In this document: in pieces, positions 35,200 to 48,399 of the stretch
How the letters are laid out: each line of letters opens with the position of its first letter
Numbering within the stretch: the first letter of the stretch is position 1
Origin: Typhlomys cinereus
Taxonomy: Eukaryota; Chordata; Mammalia; Rodentia; Platacanthomyidae
Length of the DNA stretch: 64,000 bases
Assembly: GCA_023101885.1 (NCBI GenBank)
Contig: JALPQD010000004.1
Location: 16,148,688-16,212,687 of the forward strand
Direction: 5' to 3'
Notes under the pieces: model-generated
The model's input: the letters and a program-made list of their open reading frames with translations, nothing else
The model's database searches: none
What the model was told of the DNA's origin: nothing
Translations under genes and position numbers: made by a program

Positions 35200-37870
35200 A
35201 TATTTTGTTTCAAAGTTTATAAGAGTGAATAACTTTTTATGTGATAATACATTTTATATTGCAGATATTAGTCATGCATGTTTTTAATTCTATTATAGTT
35301 GTAGGTCAATAATGCATTTACCTTATTATACTGCAAAAGAGCAGAACTGTTAATAGTCAAGACTGAGATGTTTTCAACAAAGTAATGAAAACTACAGGAC
35401 TGAAATATTTAAACTATGAAAAAAACTTCAATGTTGTGAGATAGTTTATTCTAATTTTCATTCTTCATTCTCCTGAATAACTACTCTATAGTAATGTCCA
35501 ATGTCAAGTCTAATTACTGAGTGCCATATGCCAAGAGAACTGCCTTACCATTCATCCCATTAAAATCAGGTCTTTTCTCACTTTCACTTCACTGTAAAAA
35601 TAGTTATGAGGTTCTTCTTTGACCTCACTCTTGCTTTTCATCAGTATCTCAATTTTTCAGTATGTAGCCTATGTCAGGCTCATTTCTTTACAAGTCTGAT
35701 ACTTTTATTTTCTCCACATATAACCCATTACAGATATTAATTAGTTACATCAAGATCATGAAGGAGTTGAGAGTTCATTTCTTTATTTTTTCAACTATAA
35801 AAATAGCATAAATATATTATTAGCAAATCATTCAGATTATTGGAGCTTATATCACTAAAAGTATAGGATATTTACATGTATATTTCTGTTTAAATTAGCT
35901 TCTAATTTTAGCCTGTGCACTAAAAGAGAAGAGACTGGAAATCTGAATTCTTACTGATTATGAAATGTTTAACAACATCAAAAGATAACCTAAAAATTGT
36001 GACTTTGAGAAGCTGTGTACATTAGTAGTTAAACATTCTGGGAAATGTTTTATCTTGCCTGTAAACTCAATTCCACAATAGGAAGTTTTACAAAGGAGCT
36101 GCCTCCAATGCAACTGTGAAAAAACAGTGCATTTATTTGCTACTGGAGATGAACAACAGTCCTTAGTGAAGATCAGAATTAAAAGAGCATCAATTATCTT
36201 TGCAGAATTTCCACAGGTATATAGATGGATGCTTTTGCACAGGGTTTATTATGATTCTTCCTGCTATAAATGGTTGATAAATCAAAATCAACTTATTGTA
36301 GGTGGAGGTTATTAATAACCGTAAGCAATAATATAAAAATTAAAGTACCCTCATCAAAATTACAACCTAATTAAAATATTAAAAATATCTTTTAACCTGA
36401 AGATTAATATTGCATAAGAAACAAAGAACTGTGTTCAGTGAACTGAGGTATATTATTTTTAACTAAGATCAGAGAAAATTTTATTTTATTTCATTTTTAA
36501 AAATATTAATTTAAATTTATATATTCATTCATCTATCTCTTCATTCAATGTATATATATATATATCTGTCAGGATATGTCTAGTCTAGGTTTATTTGTAT
36601 GGAAGTCAGAGTTTATGGGAACTGATTCCTTCCATCTTCTAGAATCCAGGAATATAATTTGGGTTCTCAATCTTGATGACAAACTCCTTTACATTCTGAG
36701 CCACCTCATCAATAATGACTGGAAACTTTAAGAAAATATTAGATAATAATAGGATAAACCAATACTTAGTTGAATAAGGGAAGTGAATTAACACAAAATG
36801 TGGGAATAAAGAGATGAACCTTGGGAAATTCATCTGGGTTTAGAAACTGGTAACTGTATGTGTGTAAGTTAATATCTAGTCTCAAGCTATTATGAACAGT
36901 ATTACAGCTTGAGTCATTATTAGACAGACATTTTTAAGAGTCTTGGCATCCTAGAGTTGCAAACTTGATTGGTTAGAGACTGTTGCTGTTCTGTACAAGA
37001 CATTGCAAATAGAATTTCAGAAAAGGTTCAAGGGAGCAATGAAAGAAATGGCCAGAATCAGTCCTTGTTCGAAATCAGGGACAAGTCAATTGCCAGCAGC
37101 TGGATCTGGCACTTGTTTTCACACAGACTTATCTCCCAGTTTGCGTTTTCTACTTTGCAATGGTGACCAGCCTTTCTTAATTAATTTAGTAACCCCATTG
37201 TAAGGTAGTGTTTGTAATGTGGAATTTCCCTCTGTTCACTTGGATTATTTCTTTCATTGGATAATTATATCGACACAAAATGGGTTACCAAAAACAAAAA
37301 ACAAAAAAATACATTCTATATGCATTTGATATAGAACAGACCCTTTCATTCAGAAATAAGCAACAAATTGCTAAAATAGTCCAAAGTAAAGTGGTTAGTT
37401 TAGAAGAGTTGGATAGTCAATTACTAGAAGAGTGAGGACAGCTTTAAAAGTATTTTTTCATATTCCTTTCTTCTTAAGTTCCTATCTGAAATGATATAAA
37501 ATATTGATACTAATTGGGAGTACTAGATATTGACCTAAAATGTACGTAGCCAGCATTCTTTTGATTTTTTTTTGTTTTCCAGCAAAGTAGAAACCAAATT
37601 TTCCAATTGGTCTTAAGTTAATTTTGTAGTTCTGACTATTCTTGAACATTCAGCTTTCCTTCTCAGTTTACTTTAGGTGGAAATATAGTTCTGCAATACA
37701 AGCAGTGATGAGATATCTTTCAAATGCGAATTTAATCTTTGCTTTTAAGGAACATTAGAGAAAACTATTCCTCTTATAGCTTATTTTGATCAAATGGTTT
37801 AGTTAAATAGACTCAATATACTAGAGTGTTATATTTTGGGTGAAATATTATCAGCCTTCATTGTTGAGTG
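35200..37870. other. AT-rich stretch, nothing recognised
   Basis: A short TATA run lies at 36,551-36,564. Overlapping 65-66 codon ORFs at 36,969-37,203 have no known motif and no supporting context. Confidence 0.5.
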
Positions 37871-37879
37871 AAAAGATTT

Positions 37880-38384
37880 AAGAACGGGAGCTTATTTATA
37901 TCTGTTAATGAACAGGGACATGGAGGAAACCCCAAAAGAAGGGAGATTATAGATCCTAGTGGGTAATAAGGTGGAAAGGGCAGGGATGTGATATGTTTTA
38001 AAGGGAGAGGATAATAAAGGTATAGGAAATAAGAGGGGTCAGAAGAGAAAAATAAACCACAAAGCATGCAAAGTACAGCTAGAAGGAAACCTGTCCTGTA
38101 GAAACTTATCAGAATATATAGTCCAAAAAAAGAAGTGCCATCAAATATATCTTATAGAAGAGAGTACGGAGAGTAAGCGAAGAGCAAACAAAAATTTCCC
38201 CAAAATTCTCCTATCAGAAGCCAGGGGCAATTAATAAATTTCTTAATATCAGGAACTTTATAGCTCTTAATTGTTAGAGGGGCCCCAAAGACCTCTAAAA
38301 TAAAATAAGCATTTTTGATGTCTAATGGTTGCCCTCCAGAACCTGATGATAAGACCTTATTGCTGAAGATACTACATGAAATGA

Positions 38385-38385
<1 letters not shown>
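37880..38385 (+). repeat. Old L1 3' UTR fragment
   Basis: The end of this piece (38,275-38,375) is the reverse complement of the Lx-like 3' UTR at 400-520 and 6,260-6,380: 'ggccccaaagacctctaaaa', 'tggttgccctccagaacctg' and 'aagaccttattgctgaagat'. The purine-rich stretch before it also fits a 3' UTR. Confidence 0.6.

Positions 38386-38416
<31 letters not shown>
38386..38416. repeat. (CA)n microsatellite
   Basis: About 15 perfect CA units. Confidence 0.95.
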
Positions 38417-38418
<2 letters not shown>

Positions 38419-38507
38419 AAAGGAATTAAAAAAAATAAGTTAGAATGTATACCAATGACCTCAATAAGGTGGGAATGTTATAAGATACAATAACAAACTC
38501 ATGTTAG

Positions 38508-38575
38508 AGCTGGAGAAATGGCTCAGGGGGTTAAGACTCTGCCTCGTAAGCAGAGTTTGAATCCCGGACCCCATA
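38508..38575 (+). repeat. Dimeric ID-like SINE, left piece, split by L1
   Basis: 'gctggagaaatggctcaggg' (box A), 'gactctgcctcgtaagcaga' and 'gtttgaatcccggacccc' (box B) form the left monomer. It stops abruptly at 38,575 where L1 sequence starts. The matching right part of the SINE resumes at 40,080. Confidence 0.8.
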
Positions 38576-40079
38576 TTAACTCTCATACATTGCTGATGGG
38601 AATGCAGGTTTATATAACCACTCTGGAAATCAGTATGGCGATTTCTAAACATGTTAAGGATTGAAATGTCATATGACCTTGCTATATCATTACTGAGAAT
38701 AATCCCCGAAGATGCAGTAATTCATAGCATGAATGTAATTCATGATATGAATACAACAATGTTCACTGCAGCACTATTTACAATAGCAAGTCATGGAATC
38801 AACCCATATGCCCAACAGCTGATGAATGAATAGTGAAAATGTGGTACATCAATACAATGAAATACTACTCAGCCATCAAAAAGATAAATTAATGAAATTT
38901 GCAGGGAAATGCACAAAATTAGAAAAAATCATATTGAGTTAAGTATCCCAGACACTGAAAGCTAGACACCTCTTGTACTCTCTAATAAGTGGATCCTAGT
39001 TGCAAACCCACGTAATGACATAGTTAAAGGTAAATCTCTGTAATACCCACTATAATCACAAAGGATTATCAATAGGAGATAAGGGGAAAGAAGACCTCAA
39101 AAGAAAGGTGACAAAAGAACATACTTCAATAGAGAAATTAGGCCATAGTCATGTACTGCAGCTAAGTAGCAAGACACCTGATGCAGCTCACTCTCACTTC
39201 CCTCTCTGTTCACTTGGGACTGAACAAGTTTGATCTCCCCAGTGAGGGAGGGTATAGGATGGTAACCAACTGGCAAATGGGAGAGTGACTCCTCTCACTG
39301 CTATGTTCTACTCCTATTCTTCCATCTTCCTTTGAGTCTCTTTTCATATTAATATATTTGTTTAATACTCTTTTATCTTTAGTGAGAAGATGACCTCCAC
39401 TACCAATATAGCCAAAAGCAGTGTAGGAACAGCAATCTGAAAACAATAACCAACCATAATTCAGAACACCAAAGACACTGTAATGTTCACTTAGAACCAG
39501 ACCAGCTAACCTTGTGGAAGAGGGGGTGGCAAAAATGTAAGATCCTAAAGATGGGGAGGACCAACAATATGCAAGATACTCCACACAAATCAGTGCTGCA
39601 ACAGCCAGGATATAGACAAAAAGTGATTGGACCTTGCCTGAACTGCATAATGGCCGACATATCAATAACCACCCAAAATTTGGCAAGGATCACATGGAGA
39701 AGGCTTCTGGCAGTAGGATCCCCTTAGAGGCAAGGGGTTAAACAATCAAAATAGAGTTCCCATACTAGTGGGAAGCCCAAGAAGGGGCCACAAACTATGC
39801 CACTGAATCTTGAATCCCCACTATTGTAGAGGACTCAGAGGGAAATTTAGCACCAACATGAACAGATGCTCTAGAGAATGGGAGGGAGAAATCAGGAAGC
39901 ACCAAGAGAGGAGGAGGGAAGAAAAAGGGATGAGAAGTAGTGGGAAGAATAGAAAAGGGGGGAGAGTGTGTTGGGGGACAATAGGAGGAAGGGAAAGGGA
40001 GGGAAAAGAAGGGGATTATCTATTGAACTTGTACAAGTAGGCAAAAAATGTAATAAAAAAGTTAAGGCAGAAAAAAAAC
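38576..40079 (+). mobile_element. 5'-truncated L1 (ORF2 C-terminus and 3' UTR) inside the SINE
   Basis: It starts at 'aactctcatacattgctgat', matching L1-C at 61,043, then follows ORF2 to its end (about 39,000) and the 3' UTR with a purine-rich G tract (39,870-40,015). It ends with 'ttgtacaagtaggcaaaaaa' and an A-rich tail. The ORF2 part has stops. It sits exactly between the two halves of one SINE. I see no clean TSD, and some SINE bases seem lost at the junction. Confidence 0.85.
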
Positions 40080-40254
40080 AGGCAGAAATGGCGGAAGTCT
40101 GCATTTGTGACCCTGGTGGGCAAAGCCTAGGAAATTCCAGGCAAATCAAAAAAGGGTTAGAAACAATCCAGGATTGTGATTCCAGATTTCATCCTTGTTC
40201 CTCCACATGGACATGCAGTGTCCTCTGATAAACACACACACAGGCATACACACA

Positions 40255-40299
<45 letters not shown>

Positions 40300-40310
40300 C
40301 CAAAATAAAA
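40080..40310 (+). repeat. Dimeric ID-like SINE, right piece, with (CA)n tail
   Basis: 'aggcagaaatggcggaagtc', 'tgcatttgtgaccctggtgg', 'gcaaagcctaggaaattcca' and 'gttcctccacatgg' follow the right monomer of the family, diverged. The piece then runs into CA repeats and 'accaaaataaaaaa'. With 38,508-38,575 it makes one interrupted SINE. Confidence 0.7.
40232..40298. repeat. (CA)n microsatellite in SINE tail
   Basis: A CA run with GG and TA interruptions. Confidence 0.95.
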
Positions 40311-40579
40311 AAAATACTCATGCCAAGAGGTGTCCATTGTACAACAGAGACATGTAAGGCATGGTGGTAACCAACTGCTTTCTGATTAGCATGAGGTTCC
40401 ATTTTATGGCAAGAAATACATGCCTCTTACTGTATACCAAGTCAAGTACCTATGGAAAAAGAAAACCATAGGCCTTGGTGGGAAAAAACTTCTTAATGTT
40501 AATTGTGAACACTTTATGGCAAGCTGTGAATACTTTATAGCTCAGAGAAGCACTCAATACTCAACCAAAATATAAACTT

Positions 40580-40940
40580 TTGCAATGGAAGATGACTGAT
40601 GGCAAGATCTACAACTGGACAAAGTGCAGAGTAAAAAAGACTATGGACAGCCCAATCCCAGACAAGATGCCTAAAAAACATAGCTCATGGAATCTTGTGG
40701 AAGATTGGGCAGTAAGAATGTAAGAGCCTAAGGATGGGGGGACATGAAACTAGATAGCAACCTTTGTGTATAAAAGGGATACCATACTCAAAAACACAAT
40801 ACAGAAATGTCTAATTCCATTAGTACTCTCCAGTAATTTACTTATCACTGCATCACCATGGAACAGGCAGGATTCCAGGAGATGTGGCCCTACTGAGAGA
40901 TGGTTTGGAATTGTTATAATACATGAGAAGGATTTTGAAA
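40580..40940 (+). repeat. Old L1 3' UTR fragment
   Basis: 'gctcatggaatcttgtggaa', 'gattgggcagtaagaatgta' and 'agagcctaaggatgggggga' match the L1 3' UTR order, as at 39,520-39,560 and 62,000-62,040. It is diverged and lacks the terminal G-rich tract. Confidence 0.5.
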
Positions 40941-41034
40941 AGAGCTAAATTCATTGTATTTGCAAATGAAAACTTCAAAGAACTAGTAAAACATAAAAAA
41001 GTTTAAAGAGTTAACAGTTATTGTATGTATTTAG

Positions 41035-41350
41035 TGGCATATGTGTATGAGTGTTTGCATATATATGAAAGCACATGTATGATTGAGTATACATATATGA
41101 GCATGTGTGGAGACATGTGGCTATATGTGGAGGTCCAAGATTGAAGATGTGAAACTTCCTTTAGTATTTTCTACTATATTTACTGAGTCAGAACCTCTAA
41201 ACTTAACCCAGAGTTTGCAAATATGATTGATTTGGCAAACCAGATTTCTCTATCAGAAACATCTCTATCAGAGACAGAAAACCGTGTCTCTATCTTTTAA
41301 ATGCTGGAATTGCCTGCCCTCCATGCACATGAGTTTGGGGGACACGTATC
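41035..41350 (-). repeat. Degraded B4-like SINE
   Basis: 'gagcatgtgtggagacatgt', 'atgtggaggtccaagattga' and 'aaatgctggaattgcctgcc' keep the order of reversed B4. The tRNA-like head is not visible. Confidence 0.4.
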
Positions 41351-43300
41351 AAGTTCGTAGTTAACTTACCTCTAACTCAATGTTACCTAACAGAAAATTT
41401 CCCTCTGTCTTCAATCAATGTTTAACTCCTTAACTATTTCTATTATTTCTTAGTTATGGAAAATGTCATATTTGATCTCTGTTACTCAAGCCTAGGTGGC
41501 AAGCCCTTTAAACAGCCATCTTCTGAGGCCAGACATGTCTGTTGTTTTTGTTCTTTACACAATGCAAGCAGTTAGTGAGGACTTGCATTCTTTTCTTCTT
41601 TATATGGTTATTTCTTAACACAATTGCATATAATTAATAGTATATGATATTCATTGTATTAAAATACATAAAGTAAATATTTAAAATTATTTATTCATTG
41701 TGTTTCAGTATATTAACTCAGCAGCATATATATTCATAGTAAATATTACAGTTCTAACTTATACCTTCATCAAGTGAATCTTGATGAATTTCACTATAAC
41801 TACCAGAAAAATCTTAAACTATAAATGTGATATTACTGAAAGTAGCATCTGAAAGGAGTTATGCAGCTACCATCAAGATTATTATAACACTATTGTCAAA
41901 TAAATGGAATCTTTATGGAGACCAAAAAATTTGGAGCAAATAAATAAATAACTGAACCTTATTTTTCAGACTTTTAGTGAGATTCATTTTTATGTGTAAA
42001 TAAGAGCCACGGGCCAGCTAGAAGAAGACACTGATTAATATATATGACAATGAAATAAATTTGTGAAGGACTTAAAATAACAATCTAAAATTATGAATTT
42101 ACCAAGGCTAGACCAGGCTCTGCACTTTTTATACAAAACATTTTAATGTTTGGAAGAACATGAATAGAATAAAATAGCTTTAAAGATAGCTTCCTACAAT
42201 TCACTGCTTCATATTGCTTTTCACTGCTAAATCCAGATTTTGATGGTTATTAGTTTGTAATCTTAACTAGCTGCTTTTTCACACATGAAAAGAAATATTT
42301 TTAAATGACTAAGAAATCAAAATCCACATGACATCTGTTGCTCACAGCCAGAATATTATTCATTCACTTTTATTGTTCAAAATCATTTACATTTGACATA
42401 CAGACAATTAACTACACAACTCATGAAGATAATCACATAATTAAATATTCTTCACAGCACCAGAACACTTTAAATATATTGCTGCAGGAAGTTGGTATCC
42501 CATTGTGAGGGCAATTTTGACAAACTATTACAAAAGGTTATTTTAATTTTTTAAAATGTCATATTCAGGTGTGTGAATATGGCTAAGGTTAAAAAAATTT
42601 AACCATGCTTTCTCACCTCAACCACAATAATTTTTTTAGAAACTCATCCTCTATTTATAATGTATTCAAGAGAAAAATCATTTTTCTGAAATCTTTGTTT
42701 TGAAACAAAATAACACAAAAGTAAGAGCCACAGAACACAGCAATATAAATCCAACCCTGCTGGGAAACTATGTATTATGCAGCACAGTGACACTGAATTG
42801 TACTTTCCACCACCCCACTGAGGCAGGAGTCTTGGAAGAAAGTACCAAGGCTCTTACTTATATGGAAGTAGATGGTGTGTGTGTGTGTGTGTGTGTGTGT
42901 TTCTTTATAAACATACTTGGAAAAGTTAACTTGGAACTACAAACTCTGAAGTAATCTGAAGCATCTATTTTTCATCTCTCCTGTCATAATTTTCCTTCAG
43001 TTTCTTAAAATCTCAGTTTTTGTAAAAATCTTTAGAAATATGACCCATAATGCATATTGGTAAAAATGTTGGCTAATAGATTCATGTAGGGGGACTGCAG
43101 CTAAATTGGATCTGAATCATACAGCATGGCATTTCCTTTGTTCAACTCTTTAAGTATTTAATTTTTTTCTTAGAAAATAGAAAAAAATCAAATGAAAAAA
43201 ATATAGTATGAACCTGAGAAGAATCAAAAGTAGTTTTCGAAATCATGAAATAATTACCCATAAGAATCACACTTTATGCTTCCTAAGCATGCTATAAGAA
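41350..43300. other. AT-rich stretch, nothing recognised apart from one microsatellite
   Basis: An 84-codon ORF at 42,700-42,954 runs across the (GT)n tract at 42,875-42,901 and has no motif. Nothing else could be supported. Confidence 0.5.
42875..42901. repeat. (GT)n microsatellite
   Basis: About 13 perfect GT units. Confidence 0.95.
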
Positions 43301-43310
43301 AAAGTATATG

Positions 43311-43589
43311 GGGCCAGGAGAGGTGGCTCAGGGGTTAAGCCTCTGCCTTGCAGGCAGAGGGTCCTGAGTTCCGATGCTAGACCCCACATATAGACGCCGG
43401 GAGGAAGCGGGGGCGGCCTGCTTTTCTGGTCCTGGTAGGGTGAAGCCTGTGAATCCCAGGGACAGAGGAGGTGGAGGATGTCCATGGTGGTTCCTGAATT
43501 TGCCCGTGGTTCTATACACACACAGATACATATATACACACATGTGCACACACACACAATTGAATAAATAATAAAAAATTAAAAAAGAC
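43311..43589 (+). repeat. Dimeric ID-like SINE (IDL-Geo type), full length, TSD
   Basis: It starts gggccaggagaggtggctca. Box A, the ctgccttgcaggcag anticodon-stem-like hairpin and box B (gtcctgagttccgat) are clear. The right monomer has 'ttctggtcctggtagggtg' and 'tccatggtggttcctg', then a mixed CA tail and 'ttgaataaataataaaaa'. The word aaagtatatg flanks it at 43,301-43,310 and 43,590-43,599. Confidence 0.92.
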
Positions 43590-43624
43590 AAAGTATATGA
43601 AAATTAAAGAATGATATTGTGTAA

Positions 43625-44460
43625 CTAATATTGGTTGTCAACTTGACATATCTAAAATCTCCTACGAAACAAGCATCTGGGTAAACTAGTGAAGAATCAA
43701 AATTTGCTTAATTTATACACATTTCTGTGAGGAATTATCAAGATTAGGTTTATTGAGGGGAAAGACTCATCAGGCACAACTCCACAGGCTGGGATTATAG
43801 ACTGAATAAAAGAGGGAAAATTTACTGAATACTAGAATTCGTCACCCTCTGTTCCTGATCATGGATACAAAAGAAGCAGTTGCAATTCAATATCTGTCAC
43901 CGCAACCCCCCAACATGATGATCTGTACTTTCAAACTGGAGGGCCAAAAATAATCACTTTTCCTTTAAGTTCACCCCCCCCAGGACATTATGTCACTAAC
44001 ATGACAAAGGATTAATACAGATAAGCAATAAGTGGTATCAAGAAGTAGTTCTATTATTGTGATAAACCTGCCCTTAAGCTTGTTTGGCCTTTGGAACTCC
44101 TTATAGAAGAAACGTGGAAGTATATGAAATTGTCATCTAGGAAAGCCTTTTAATGCTATAAAAAGTACTTAACCATTCTAGAGGGTCTAGAAAACAAGAT
44201 GTTGATGAAAACACAGACTGGGAGATCAACTCATAAAGTTTTGGGAAAGTGAAAGATTCTATCTTGAATAGAGGACATTCTTAGGATAAATTGTCAGAGA
44301 ATCTGGCTGAGTAACTGGATGAAGCTCTACTGATATTTCACTGAGACCAGAAGATCAGCCTTTAAATTTTTTTGTAATCGTGGACTGAGTGTTAGAGTGA
44401 ATCAGAGGATACATAAACCATTAGAGTACTAACATTTATTTCTCATTTCTGTGCTGCTTT
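43625..44460 (+). mobile_element. MaLR LTR plus start of internal region
   Basis: 'ttggttgtcaacttgacata' at the left, 'cacaggctgggattatagac' in the middle and 'acatgacaaaggattaatac' at about 44,007-44,026 are the order of a rodent MaLR LTR. After it, 'aagtggtatcaagaagtagt', 'tggcctttggaactcctta' and 'gaaagcctttt' look like the 5' part of MaLR internal sequence. It is non-coding and old. Confidence 0.6.
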
Positions 44461-45609
44461 CAGATTTTTGTTTTCCATTTTTTTGTTTGGGGGGAAGAGG
44501 AGGCTATTCATGTGTATGCATTTTCACATGTGTGTGAGTGTACATGTATGTGAATGTGAAGACAGATTTAGAAGATATAAATCAATTTATTTATTTATTT
44601 ATTTTTATTAATTTGTTTTTTCCAATCATACAAGCTTAATAAGTACCCTATCCCCCTTCCTTTCACCCCCTCCCTCCCCTTTTCCCCTGTCTCCGCCTTC
44701 TCCTCTCCCATTCCCTTGAGCATCCTTTTGTGTGAATGCCAAACTTCCCTCTGAGTCCTCCACTCTAGTGATGTGTACTCAGTGGCATTGCCCAGAGCCC
44801 TTTCTTAGGTTTCCCTTTGTTATGGGAACATTATTATGATTGTCAATCCCTTCCCTCTAAGGATCCTAGTGCCTGCGATCAATGCTAGAGTTTGGGGGAT
44901 AGTTGACACGTCAATCATTGCACAGGTCATACAAAGTCTGATTATGGCTACTGCGACCCTAACTTGTGTGGAGTATTTTGTATATCGTTGGTCCTCCCCA
45001 TCTTTAGGCTCTTACATTCTTCCTTCCCCTTCTTCTGAAAGTTTCCTTGAGCTTTAGGATGGAGAGATATTTGGTTGCTTTGGCTCCAGGTGAATAACGT
45101 AGGGTTTCTGGTGTTCTGGATTGTGGTTTGTTGCTGTTTTCAGTTTTGCTGTTCCTGCACCACTCTTGGTTCCATCCTGATTGATATTAGAGGTCACCTC
45201 CTAACCAAAGATAAAAGGCTGTTTAAATGAAATCTTACTATAAGAGGAGATTCAAAAGTAGATGGAATAGAAGTAGGAGACCGCAGTGAGGGGGAAGGGT
45301 CAGCCTCTCTTTTGCAGGATGGTTACCATCTATCTACCAGTCACTATACCCTCCCTGATTGGTGAGATCAAACATCCTCAGTTGAAAATTACTGGGAAGG
45401 AAACAGAGTGAGCTTAACCAGATGTCTCCCTACTTACTTTGCAATACTTGATGGTAACCTATTTTCCCTACTGAAGCATGACCTCTCTCTCCTTATTTCT
45501 GGGGGGATGGCACTCTTTCCCTTTCCCTCCTGTTTATAATCTTTGCAATTATTATAAGTATTACAGAGATTTATGTTTGAATATGTGACTAAGTAGGTTT
45601 GGTACTAAG

Positions 45610-48355
45610 ATTCACCTATGAGGGAGTATATAAGATGTTTAATTTTCTGTGTCTGAAATACTTCATTCAATATTTTTTTTGCTAATTCCATCCATTTCTT
45701 GGCAAATTTCATTAATTCATCTTTTTTGATGGCTGAGTAGTATTCTATTGTATAAATGTACCACATTTTCCTTGTCCACTAGTCAACTGTTGAACATTTG
45801 GGTTGATTCCATAACTTTGCTATTGTAAATAGTGTTGCTATAAACATGGTTGTGCTTGTGTCAATGAGGTGAATTTTTGCTTTATGGGGGATTATTCCCA
45901 GAAGTGGAATGGCAGGGTCATATGGCATTTCAAACTTTAACTTTTTTTAAAAATCGGCAGACTGATCTCCAGAGTGGCTGTATAAGCCTGCATTCCCACA
46001 AGCAATGTAGGAGAGTTCCCTTTTCTCCACAGCTTCTCCAGCATTGGGTGTTGTTTGTATTGTGGATTTTTGCCATCCAGGGTGAGATGATATCTCAGGG
46101 AAGTTTTGATATGCATTTCCCTTATGGCTAAGGATGTGGAACATTTTTTAAGGTATTTGTTAGATATTTCAATTTTATCCCTGGAAATGTTTCTTTTGAG
46201 CTCCAAAACCCAATTTTTAATTTGACCATTTGTCTCCTTTAATTTTCTAACTTCCTTGTGCACTCTGGATAATAGAGCTCTATCAGATATGTGGTTAGTG
46301 AAAATTTTCTCCCATTCTGTGTGTTGCCTTTGAACTTGAGTTACAATCTCTAGGGGGAAAGGAAGGGGAAATGGGGGGGGGGGGGTCCAGGGAAGGGAGG
46401 AGGGAGGAAGGGAAATGGGCTACTTATCAACTTTGTATGAGTGAAAAAAAAGTTTTTCCCCACTGAGTATAATCCTTGCCATTGGCTTGTTGTATACAGG
46501 TCTTATTATGTTGATAAAGGTTCCTTCCATTCCAACTGTCTCTAAGATTTTGTTCATAAAAGGATGTTGGATCTTGTCAAAAGCTTTTTCTGCATCTAAA
46601 GAGAGTATCAAGAGTATCATGTGGCCTTGGACTTTGGATTGGTTTATATGGTGAATTACATTTATTGATTTGCATGTGTTGAACCAACCTTGTGTTCCTG
46701 GGATAAAGCCTACTAGATCACACTGAATGATCTTGATATGTTTTTGAATCCGATTTGCTAAGATTGTGTTGAGAATCTTTGCATCTGTGTTCATCAAAGA
46801 ATTGGACTACAGTTTTCTTTTTCAAATATATCTTTAATAGGTTTTGGGGTTAATATGATATTAGCTTCATAGAAAGAATTTGGCAGTATTCCTTCCTTCG
46901 CAATTTGGGGGAACAGTTTTAGGAGTACTGGTATTAGTCATTCCTTAAATGTCTGGTAGAACTCTGTGCTGAATCCATCTGGTCCTGGACATTTTTTGAT
47001 GGGAAGATTTCAGATTACTTCATCTATTTCCTCATATGTTATAAGACTATTTAAATAATTGAAAACATCCTGATTCAATTTAGATAAGTTGTGCTTACTT
47101 CAGAATTCATCCAGTTCTTTTGTTATCACATTTAATGGAGTATAAGTTTTTGAAATATGACCTTATAATTCTCTGAATTTCTTGGGTATCAGTTGTTATA
47201 ACTCCATTTTCACTTCTAATTTTGTTAATTTGGGTTTTCTCTCTCTTGATTTTGGGTAATTAAGCTAGAGGTGTATCAATATTATTGATTTTTTTTTCTA
47301 AGAACCAAATTTTTGTATTGTTTTCCTTATCTCAATTTTGGATACTTCTCTAATTTTTCTAATCTCTTCTCTTCTACTGCTTTTGGGATTGGATTGCTCT
47401 TGTGTTGCTAAAGCTTTAAACTACAATGCTAAGTTATTTATTTGTGATATTTCTATTTTTTGATATAGGCATTAAGAGCTATAATATTTCCTCTTAGGAC
47501 AGCTTTCATTGTTTCCCAGAGATTTTGATATGTTGTATTTTCATTATCATTTGCTTCCAGGAAATTTTGAATTTTCTTTGTGATTTCTTCCTGAACCCAA
47601 TTCTCCTTTAGCATCAGAGTGTTTAGTTCCCAGGAGTTAGTGTATTTTCTGCTGTTTGTTATGTTAAAGATGTCAAGCTTTAGACCATGTGGTCAGATAG
47701 AGTGCAGGCTAGAATTTCAACTTTCCTGTATATGTGGAGATTTGTTTTGTGTCCCAATATGTGGTCTATTTTGGAGAACATTCCGTGTGCTGCTGAGAAA
47801 AATGTGCATTCTTTGGTATGTGGAAGGAAAGTTCAATAGAGATCTGTGAGGTCCATTTCAGTAAGGGTTTGATTAAGTTCTAATGTGTCTCTGTTAAGTT
47901 TTTGATCTGTTGATCTATACCACATTGAGAGGACAGTATTAACATCCTCAAGAATTATCATTTTGGAGTTGATTTCTTGCTTTACATATTGTAGCATTTG
48001 CTTAATAAATGTGGAGGAGCCTGTATTAGGTGCATATATGTTCTGTATTGTGAAATCTTCCTGGTGATTTGTACTTGTGACTAAAATGAAGTATCCTTCT
48101 GTGTCTCTTATGATTATTTTTTTATTTGAAGTCTACTTTGTCAGATAGCATAATTGTCACCCCTGCATGTTTCTTGATTCCATTAGCTTGCAGAATTTTT
48201 GACCAGCCTTTTACTTTTAGAATGTGCCTATCTTTTGTGGTTAGATGTGTTTCCTGAGGTAACAGATGGATGAGTTGTGATTTCTAATCCAACTCTGTAA
48301 TTTGTGTCTTTTGATTGAAATTTAGTGTTATAATAAAAAAATTACTTTTAGTTCC
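45610..48355 (-). pseudogene. L1-B ORF2 remnant, RT active site deleted
   Basis: Readable pieces are the N-terminal endonuclease region (47,800-48,350), the fingers/palm region with '[20 protein letters not shown]' and '[10 protein letters not shown]' (46,560-46,760) and the C-terminal 'LRYHLT' region (45,940-46,260). The deletion removes the counterpart of the FADD catalytic motif. Frameshifts and stops occur elsewhere. It cannot make ORF2 protein. Confidence 0.88.
46353..46452 (+). mobile_element. Very short L1 3' end inserted with deletion in L1-B
   Basis: About 100 bases with G-rich purine sequence (46,373-46,385 is a G run), 'acttatcaactttgtatgag' and an A8 tail. This is the 3' terminus of an L1 in opposite orientation to its host. 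On either side the ORF2 of L1-B is discontinuous by about 1.1 kb. No TSD is visible, as expected for a deletion-associated insertion. Confidence 0.75.
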
Positions 48356-48399
48356 TGACACTTTTTGTGTTCAGTGGCTCTCATATGTGCATTACATGG

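Noticed and set aside
39210..39686. 158-codon minus-strand ORF
   Set aside because: It lies antisense to the L1 3' UTR at 38,576-40,079. Equivalent antisense ORFs appear in other 3' UTR copies (for example 44,836-45,057 and 61,961-62,197).
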